This document shows, piece after piece, positions 1 through 5,406 of a stretch of DNA of 12,289 bases. A program made the translations under genes and the position numbers. The DNA is taken from positions 1-12,289 of the forward strand of contig CAZFQG010000188.1 of the NCBI GenBank assembly GCA_964520785.1, written 5' to 3'. Numbering within the stretch: the first letter of the stretch is position 1; each line of letters starts with the position of its first letter. A model generated the notes under the pieces. It saw nothing but the letters and a program-made list of their open reading frames with translations. It searched no databases and had not been told where the DNA came from. The DNA is from CAZFQG01 sp964520785. GTDB taxonomy: Bacteria; Planctomycetota; Planctomycetia; Pirellulales; Thermoguttaceae.

Positions 1-373
1 TGCGCGGAAGAGGTTAGGGATGCGCAAGTGCCATTCGACTCCCGACCCCTTTAAGACTCCCTCCAGGGGCGCGGTCCCCTCCCCGCCAGCCACCCCGCGG
101 CGACCACCGGGCTAAGGACTAATTTCCCCCGCCCGGCCTTTCCGATCCGGTAACCTGCACCGTTGTCCACTTCAGCCGGTGTGGTGAACCCTGTCAACTG
201 GGGTTGCGTTTGCTCCGGTGCGGGGGTATTGTTGATTATCTTGTTTTCTCAGGAGCGGCCCCAGAACCACTCGAACCAGGCGGCGGGTCCGGTGAAGGGC
301 TCCAGGCGGAGAACAAACGGCATCAGAAGAACTGATAGTCGAGTCTCACGGCAACGAAGGATGATGCAGGAGA
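1..373. other. Non-coding leader upstream of the restriction-modification operon
   Basis: I see no convincing gene here. A 77-codon frame beginning near 163 runs into the hsdM start and looks accidental. I could not place a credible -35/-10 pair for hsdM. On the minus strand, a frame ending at 323 finishes with a VAVRLDYQFF-like tail, and its TGA overlaps an ATG opening a 24-codon frame (residues begin MPFVLRLEPF) that ends near 261. These could be remnants of genes cut by insertion of the island, but the support is weak. Any operon promoter should lie in this stretch. Confidence 0.4.
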
Positions 374-2437
374 ATGGCCAAAAGCATGATCACTAGGCCC
401 TTTCGACGGTTGACTCAAGCAGAACTCGACGCATTTCTGGAGAAAGCTGCTGACATACTCCGGGGCAACGTGGACCACTCGGAATTTCGCGGCTATGTCT
501 TCGCGCTCTTGTTCTTTAAGCGCATCAGCGACGTGTACGCCGAAGAGGTCCGCAAACTTGCCGCCCAACTGGGCGACGAAGCCCTCGCCAAAGACCCCAA
601 GATGCATAACTTCGTCGTTCCCGAGGATTGCCTCTGGGAAAACGTCGCCCGCAAGTCGCGCAACCAGGTCGGCACGGCGCTCAATGAGGCGATGATCGCC
701 ATCGAGCGCGCCAATCAGCCCAAGTTCGACGGCATCCTGACCGGCGGAATCGACTTCAATGACTCCGAGAAACTGCCCCGCGACAAGTTGATCAAGCTCA
801 TCAACCATTTCAGCAGCGTGACCTTCGACCACGCCAGCGTCTCCGACGACGTTTTCGGCAATGCCTACGAATACCTGATTCGCGCCTTCGCCAGCAAGGC
901 GGGCAAATCGAGCGGCGAGTTCTACACCCCCGCCGAGGTCGCTTACCTGCTGGCCGAGATGATCGAACCTCAGCCCGGCCATAGCGTATGCGACTGGGCC
1001 AGCGGCTCGGGCGGTCTGTTGCTCCAGTGCCGCAACCACCTCAAGCGCCAAGGCAAGGACCCCGACCGGCTCTTTCTCCACGCCCAGGAGAGCAACCTCT
1101 CGACCTACAACATCTCGCGCATCAACATGATCCTCCACGGCGTGCGCAGTTGGGAGCACCGCCACGGCGACAGCATCCGCAACCCGCGGCTGCTCGACGA
1201 CGGCAACCGGCTGCTCAAGTTCGACCGCATCGTCATGAATCCGCCCTTCTCGCTCGAAGACTGGGGCCATGACGACCTCCAGGGCGGCGACCCGCACAAT
1301 CGTTTCGAATACGGCATGCCCCCGGCCACCAACGGTGACTATGCCTGGCTCCAGCAGGTCGTCAAGTCGCTCAAGAACAAGGGCAAGGCCATCATCGTCA
1401 TGTCGCAAGGCGTGCTTTTTCGCGGCCAGCCCGAGCAGACCGAGGAGGAGGACGGGCGCAACCAGAAGGCCGATGCCGAATACCTGATCCGCGAGGGTTT
1501 CGTGAAGGCCGACCTTGTCGAGTGCGTGGTCGTGCTGCCGTCGAAACTCTTCTATGGAAATAGCGTGCCCGCCTGTCTCATCGTCTTGAACAAAGCCAAG
1601 CCCGCCGAACGCAAGAACCGCATTCTGATGATCTGGGCCTCGCGCGATTTCCAAAAGGCGAATCCGCAGAATCTGTTGCGCTCGTCGGATCTAATGCGCA
1701 TCCTCGTGCCCTGGCGAGCCTTCGGTGATCTCGACCAAGCGCGGGAACTTGTGCCGCAGCATGAGCAGCAACTGGTCGATGCCGAAGAGGCGGAACGCGC
1801 CCGTCGGCTCAAGGACATCGAGGACGCCTATGCGCCCCTGCTGCAGCCTCTGCCCGCCCTCAAGGAGGAACTCGAAGCGCTGGCCGACACGACGGCCGCC
1901 GCCGCGCTCAAGGCCTGGACCGACGCCCCCAATGCCGAAGACCTCTGGTTCGGCAGCTTGCTCGAAGCGTGGGGCAAGGTCGAGAGCGGCAAGTGGACCA
2001 AGGCGAAGTTCAACGCGGCGGCAAAGAAGCAAAAGGACGCCTACGCGGCCCGCGTCAAGGAACTGAAGAAGACGATCAAGGAACTGGAGAAACTGGCCGA
2101 GGAGCGTGACGCCGCCGAGGTGGAAGTCAACGAGCACGCCGAGCGCGAGATCGCCCACATCCACGAAGCCGCCGCCGACCTCCTCCGCATCTGCACCGAT
2201 CCCGAGGAGGCCGCCCGCTATTTCACCGTCGCCGAAACGCCCGAGGTCGAAGAAAATGAATTCAACCTCAATCTGCCCCGGTATGTGGATACCTTTGAGC
2301 CGGAGGAATACATACCAATCGACAAAGCCGTCCGTGACTTGGATTCCGCAGTGAATCAAACATCTGTTGCTTTGAAGGAACTGGACGCAGTGCTTTCTGC
2401 ATGTGGACTCAGGCAGGAGGCTCGTCATGGCAGTTAA
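374..2437 (+). CDS. hsdM: Type I restriction-modification system DNA methyltransferase subunit HsdM (N6-adenine)
   Basis: This is the modification subunit. It uses S-adenosylmethionine to methylate adenine at the site chosen by HsdS, and it is also part of the restriction complex. Seen in the 687 residues: an N-terminal helical HsdM domain (about 15-150, with FRGYVFALLFFKRISDVY at 38-55); the GEFYTP motif (181-186) that opens the methyltransferase domain; AdoMet motif I as DWASGSGG (207-214) where DPxCGSGG is usual; and catalytic motif IV NPPF (289-292). A long Glu/Lys/Ala-rich, probably coiled-coil stretch covers about 455-605. The C-terminus carries the NEFNLNLPRYVDTFEPEE block (628-645) typical of HsdM. 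An AGGAG at 368-372 is too close to the 374 ATG and sits 13 bases from an in-frame ATG at 386, so translation may begin at 386. The end overlaps hsdS by 11 bases. The family assignment is secure and the start is not. Confidence 0.95.
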   Translation: MAKSMITRPFRRLTQAELDAFLEKAADILRGNVDHSEFRGYVFALLFFKRISDVYAEEVRKLAAQLGDEALAKDPKMHNFVVPEDCLWENVARKSRNQVGTALNEAMIAIERANQPKFDGILTGGIDFNDSEKLPRDKLIKLINHFSSVTFDHASVSDDVFGNAYEYLIRAFASKAGKSSGEFYTPAEVAYLLAEMIEPQPGHSVCDWASGSGGLLLQCRNHLKRQGKDPDRLFLHAQESNLSTYNISRINMILHGVRSWEHRHGDSIRNPRLLDDGNRLLKFDRIVMNPPFSLEDWGHDDLQGGDPHNRFEYGMPPATNGDYAWLQQVVKSLKNKGKAIIVMSQGVLFRGQPEQTEEEDGRNQKADAEYLIREGFVKADLVECVVVLPSKLFYGNSVPACLIVLNKAKPAERKNRILMIWASRDFQKANPQNLLRSSDLMRILVPWRAFGDLDQARELVPQHEQQLVDAEEAERARRLKDIEDAYAPLLQPLPALKEELEALADTTAAAALKAWTDAPNAEDLWFGSLLEAWGKVESGKWTKAKFNAAAKKQKDAYAARVKELKKTIKELEKLAEERDAAEVEVNEHAEREIAHIHEAAADLLRICTDPEEAARYFTVAETPEVEENEFNLNLPRYVDTFEPEEYIPIDKAVRDLDSAVNQTSVALKELDAVLSACGLRQEARHGS
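2414..2419 (+). promoter_or_regulatory. Ribosome binding site deciding the hsdS start
   Basis: A perfect AGGAGG lies inside the 3' end of hsdM, seven bases before the ATG at 2427. It favours 2427 over an upstream in-frame GTG at 2403 and implies that hsdS translation is coupled to termination of hsdM. Confidence 0.75.
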
Positions 2438-3668
2438 TCGATGGCACGGTTTCCGGCGTCCCAAAGATGACGACCTTCCTGATGGTTGGACGGCGAAGCA
2501 GCTTCGTGAGATGGCGACTTTTCGAGCGGGCGGGCGTCTCAGTCTTACAATGTCAGACTATGTTGCGGAAGGCATTCCCGCTTATTCAGCCGAAGGTCGC
2601 AACGGCTACACGACCGTCAAGGAGTTCGATGGTCCGGCAGTTATCGTGTCTTCCATCGGCGAGCGTTGGGGGAAGTGCTTTCTTGCCGAGGGGCCGTTTA
2701 CGACTCTCGCGAATATCCAAGTCATCTTTCCCGATCTTGCTCAGATTGATCCGTCTTACCTCTGGAACCTCGTCAACGACGAAGGATTCTGGCCAAGAGC
2801 ACAAACGGCTCAGCCCTACATCCGGCCTTCTGACATCAAGAAGGCATGGATTCCTCTGCCGCCCGAGAAGGAATTGAAACGCATGTCGGACGCTTTCCGA
2901 GCGTGCGATGCGGCGATAGATATCCTTCAAACGGAACTCGCCGCCGCGCGTCGTCTGAAGACGGCTTTGATGCAGCAACTCTTCACCAAGGGCATTCCCG
3001 GAAGGCATAGGAAATTCAAAGAGACGAAATGGCTCAAGTTCCCGAAAACTTGGAACGTGGAGACTCTGCGCGAGCTTGCAGAGATCGAGGCGGGTTTCAC
3101 GATGGGACGTGACCTTTCACGCCAGGACACAGTGACCATTCCTTATGTGACAGTGGTTAATGTTCAAGATGGCTCATTCGACCTCGATGACATCAGTTCA
3201 ATCGAAATCAAACGGGCGGAACTCGAAACAGGAACGCTGAGGACGGGTGATGTGTTGATGACCGAAGGAGGCGACCGGGACAAGCTCGGACGTGGCGCTA
3301 TCTGGGCAGGCCAGATCGAACCATGCGCCTATCAGAACCATATTTTCCGAGTTCGATTCTTTCCTGATAGCTACCAGCCAAAGCTCTTTCACTATCTCAT
3401 CCAATCATATCAAGCGAGGAGGTACTTCGCGTCTCACGCGAAGCAGACCAGCAATCTTTGCAGCATCAATTCCCGTGAATTGAAGAGGTTCCCCGTGGCA
3501 GTACCGGACCTCGACGAGCAGGGCGAAATGGTTGAACTCCTCGACACGTCCGAGGCGAATATCGTGGCAATTCACTCCAAACTGACCGCCCTCCTTCGCC
3601 TGAAGAAATCCCTGCTGCAGAACCTTCTGACAGGCAAAGTGCGGGTAACGACGGGAGGCGGGGCATGA
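2427..3668 (+). CDS. hsdS: Type I restriction-modification system specificity subunit HsdS
   Basis: HsdS recognises the bipartite DNA target and bridges two HsdM and two HsdR subunits. The 413 residues show the usual two-fold repeat. Target recognition domain 1 starts at LPDGW (17-21) and runs to about 155. It is followed by a conserved helical spacer, DAAIDILQTELAAARRLKTA (161-180), then LMQQLFTKGI. Target recognition domain 2 starts near FPKTWNVETL (205-214) and runs to about 370. The second helix repeats the same logic: EANIVAIHSKLTALLRLKKS (376-395), then LLQNLLTGKVRV. The length is ordinary for the family. The start at 2427 is set by AGGAGG and gives an 11-base overlap with hsdM; the TGA overlaps the next ATG. 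Base composition is less GC-rich than in hsdM or hsdR, as is common for recognition domains exchanged by recombination. The sequence recognised cannot be read from the protein. Confidence 0.93.
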   Translation: MAVNRWHGFRRPKDDDLPDGWTAKQLREMATFRAGGRLSLTMSDYVAEGIPAYSAEGRNGYTTVKEFDGPAVIVSSIGERWGKCFLAEGPFTTLANIQVIFPDLAQIDPSYLWNLVNDEGFWPRAQTAQPYIRPSDIKKAWIPLPPEKELKRMSDAFRACDAAIDILQTELAAARRLKTALMQQLFTKGIPGRHRKFKETKWLKFPKTWNVETLRELAEIEAGFTMGRDLSRQDTVTIPYVTVVNVQDGSFDLDDISSIEIKRAELETGTLRTGDVLMTEGGDRDKLGRGAIWAGQIEPCAYQNHIFRVRFFPDSYQPKLFHYLIQSYQARRYFASHAKQTSNLCSINSRELKRFPVAVPDLDEQGEMVELLDTSEANIVAIHSKLTALLRLKKSLLQNLLTGKVRVTTGGGA

Positions 3669-4153
3669 GCGCAAAGTTCACCGACGCGGAGATCGCGAGA
3701 ATGATTGCGGAACGCAAGCCGCTGCCGGACAATTACCGCTCGCGGGTGCAATTGCGCGACAAGCGCGGCCACAAGGAGCGGGAACTGGACCTGGCCGGGG
3801 CGGACGGGACGGAATACCGCCTTATCCTGCGGCAGAGCGATTTCAATACAATGGATTTTTCGATCATCCTGGCGCTGAATCCGGCGGATTCGAACCAACT
3901 TTTCCGGCTGCGGCGCTATAATGGCAAGAGCCATGAGCATACGAACCAGATCGAAAGAGAGACCTTTTACGATTTTCATATTCACCACGCAACGGAGCGC
4001 TATCAGGAGAGCGGCGCGCGCGAAGACGCCTTCGCCGAGCCGACGAACCGCTACGCGGACTTTCATGAGGCCCTGCGGTGCATGTTGGAAGACTGCGGAT
4101 TCGAGCCACCCGAGGACGCACAGCCGAATCTGTTCGGGGAGTTTGACCTATGA
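3665..4153 (+). CDS. DUF6978-like protein of unknown function embedded in the RM operon
   Basis: The 162-aa product is soluble-looking, with no signal peptide or membrane segment. It opens with a short helical segment (about 1-20), then a basic stretch and a region rich in alternating hydrophobics, EYRLILRQSDFNTMDFSIIL (about 50-69), which suggests a small beta-rich core. HIHHATERYQ follows at about 104-113, and the tail is acidic. From memory it resembles the DUF6978 family, whose biochemical role is unknown to me. The ATG overlaps the hsdS stop (ATGA) and is preceded by GGGAGG at a good distance, so translation should be coupled to hsdS. The stop overlaps the next gene in the same way. The tight pair with a DUF1828-like gene suggests that the two products act together. 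A toxin-antitoxin pair, or an accessory or control factor for the restriction enzyme, are possibilities without direct evidence. Confidence 0.8.
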   Translation: MSAKFTDAEIARMIAERKPLPDNYRSRVQLRDKRGHKERELDLAGADGTEYRLILRQSDFNTMDFSIILALNPADSNQLFRLRRYNGKSHEHTNQIERETFYDFHIHHATERYQESGAREDAFAEPTNRYADFHEALRCMLEDCGFEPPEDAQPNLFGEFDL

Positions 4154-4932
4154 GCATTGAAACTATTGAACGTGACTTCAAGGCCAAGGTTTGCGAGAAG
4201 ATTCGCCTCGCCGGGGAAGGGGTGGAACGGTTCCGCGTCTTCACGCCCTTCCTCTTTGAGGACGGCGACCACCTGGCCATCGTGCTGAAGCGGGAGCAGG
4301 GCGCATGGACCCTTTCCGACGAGGGGCACACCTACATGCACCTGACCTATGACCTCGACGAGAAGGATTTGCAGCGGGGCACGCGGCAGAAGGTCATCAC
4401 CAATGCCCTTTCCTTGTTCCGCATCGAGGACCGCGACGGGGAATTGCTGCTGCGTATCGCGGACGAGCAATTCGGCGACGCGCTGTATTCCTTCATCCAG
4501 GCGCTGATGAAGGTGACCGACGTCTCCTTTCTTTCACGGGAGCGTGTCCGCTCGACCTTCATGGAGGACTTCCGGGCCATGATGGCGGCTGCGGTTCCCG
4601 AGGACCGGCGCGCCTTCGACTGGAGCGATCCGGCGCACGATCCGCAGGGAATGTATACCGTGGATTGCCGGGTGAACGGCATGGCGCGTCCGCTCTTTGT
4701 TTTCGCGCTGCCCAACGATGACCGGGTGCGCGACACGACCATTGCACTGCTGCAATTCGAGCGGTGGGGCGTGCCCCAGCGTTCGCTGGGCATCTTCGAG
4801 GATCAGGAGTCCATCAACCGCAAGGTGCTGGCGCGGTTCAGCGACGTATGCGAAAAGCAGTTCTCAAGCCTGGGGGCGAACCGGGAGCGGATCACGCGGT
4901 ATCTGGACGAAATCATGGCGGGTCAGGCATGA
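4150..4932 (+). CDS. DUF1828/DUF1829 domain protein of unknown function embedded in the RM operon
   Basis: The 260-aa product has two recognisable parts. The N-terminal DUF1828-like domain (about 30-120) contains FTPFLFEDGDHLAIVLKR and the GAWTLSDEGHTYMHL block. The C-terminal DUF1829-like domain (about 150-245) contains PLFVFALPNDDRVRDTTIAL, LQFERWG and IFEDQESINRKVLARFSDVC. I recall this architecture from phage, plasmid and defence-island genes, but I know of no established activity. There is no signal peptide or membrane segment, so a cytoplasmic role is likely. GGGGAG at 4136-4141 is a good ribosome binding site. The start overlaps the upstream stop as ATGA, and its own TGA overlaps the ATG of the heptad-repeat frame at 4929. 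The position between hsdS and hsdR, in a chain of overlapping genes, argues for co-expression with the restriction system. Confidence 0.85.
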   Translation: MSIETIERDFKAKVCEKIRLAGEGVERFRVFTPFLFEDGDHLAIVLKREQGAWTLSDEGHTYMHLTYDLDEKDLQRGTRQKVITNALSLFRIEDRDGELLLRIADEQFGDALYSFIQALMKVTDVSFLSRERVRSTFMEDFRAMMAAAVPEDRRAFDWSDPAHDPQGMYTVDCRVNGMARPLFVFALPNDDRVRDTTIALLQFERWGVPQRSLGIFEDQESINRKVLARFSDVCEKQFSSLGANRERITRYLDEIMAGQA

Positions 4933-5297
4933 ACGGAAGCGCCGTTCCGAGGCCCGCGAAGTGGCAAAGGAGGCTTGCAACGCCGCATGTCAGGCTTGAA
5001 ACGCGGCAAAGGAAGTCTGAAACGCCACGGATAAGGCTTACATCGTGGCATTTTAAGCCTGCATCGCCGCATTGTAAGCCTGATTCGTCACGGATGAAGC
5101 GTGATTTGTCGCAGATAAAGCTTCTACCGGGGCAAAGTAAGCCTCCTTTGCGGCGGATGAAGCCGGATACGGATGCCAGAAAATGCAATCGCCGCCCCGG
5201 CGGGACGGCGAACGATCTCCTTCTGCACTTGGCAGACGAGTCTATGGGCATTATGGGCTTGGCCGTGGGGCTTGTCAACCGCCGCGAGAGGATATGA
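4929..5297 (+). CDS. Small basic heptad-repeat protein (possibly not translated)
   Basis: This is a 122-codon frame whose ATG overlaps the preceding stop (ATGA) and whose TGA lies 13 bases before the hsdR ATG at 5311, so it fits the spacing pattern of the operon. Residues 13-82 are ten consecutive heptapeptides produced by a 21-bp DNA array; the approximate pattern is [QHR]-x-[KR]-[LP]-x-[ST]-x. The protein is strongly basic. The tail (about 94-122) has a short hydrophobic patch, GIMGLAVGLV. I do not recognise a family. The opposite strand is also open across the same array, because a 21-bp repeat that is open once stays open, so an open frame is weak evidence of coding here. The ribosome binding site is poor. 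It could be a real DNA- or RNA-binding peptide, or just an open frame over a structural repeat. Confidence 0.4.
   Translation: MNGSAVPRPAKWQRRLATPHVRLETRQRKSETPRIRLTSWHFKPASPHCKPDSSRMKRDLSQIKLLPGQSKPPLRRMKPDTDARKCNRRPGGTANDLLLHLADESMGIMGLAVGLVNRRERI
4964..5151. repeat. Long concentric inverted repeat within the 21-bp array
   Basis: The outer arms 4964-4976 (GCAAAGGAGGCTT) and 5139-5151 are perfect reverse complements (13 bp). An inner pair, 5034-5041 (AGGCTTAC) and 5074-5081 (GTAAGCCT), shares the same dyad axis, between 5057 and 5058. Comparing the 94-base halves by eye, about 58 positions can pair. The transcript could therefore fold into a long imperfect hairpin. The left outer arm contains AAAGGAGG, a Shine-Dalgarno-like sequence that would be buried in the stem. 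Confidence 0.65.
4964..5173 (+). repeat. Degenerate 21-bp tandem repeat array, ten units
   Basis: Ten head-to-tail units of exactly 21 bp start at 4964, 4985, 5006, 5027, 5048, 5069, 5090, 5111, 5132 and 5153, with no indels between them. Each unit usually begins GCA or ACGG and has a central hexamer of the AGGCTT/AAGCCT type at unit positions 8-13, followed by a variable triplet and CGCC or TCG. Units 1, 2 and 4 carry AGGCTT. Units 5, 6 and 9 carry its reverse complement AAGCCT, and unit 8 the palindrome AAGCTT. Units are diverged, and no two are identical. The array fills most of the gap between the DUF1828-like gene and hsdR. Spacers and identical repeats are absent, so it is not a CRISPR. 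Confidence 0.88.
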
Positions 5298-5310
5298 AAG
5301 GCAGGGACCT

Positions 5311-5406
5311 ATGACCTTCACCGAATACAAGACCGTCGAGAAGGAAATCCTGGACTGCCTGACGGGCGAGCACCTGCGTTGGCGTATGAGCCGGGCGACC
5401 AGGTGA
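5311..5406 (+). pseudogene. hsdR: Detached N-terminal codons of hsdR, out of frame with the main gene
   Basis: The ATG at 5311 follows a purine-rich AAGGCAGGGA and encodes MTFTEYKTVEKEILDCLTG..LRWR, the expected beginning of a type I restriction subunit. After 25 codons the frame degenerates (MSRATR) and stops at 5404-5406. The conserved continuation YEPGDQVT is read from 5385 in the frame one base back. One missing base at about 5385 explains this: restoring it would give one HsdR of about 998 residues. Confidence 0.7.

Noticed and set aside
163..396. 77-codon plus-strand frame upstream of hsdM
   Set aside because: It has no good ribosome binding site, overlaps the hsdM start and becomes Arg/Gln-rich without pattern.
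323..1654. 443-codon minus-strand frame opposite hsdM
   Set aside because: It is a long antisense frame caused by GC-rich codon use in hsdM, with no protein-like motifs except possibly its last few residues.
4964..5173. CRISPR array
   Set aside because: The 21-bp units abut directly, differ from each other and have no spacers; no cas genes are present.
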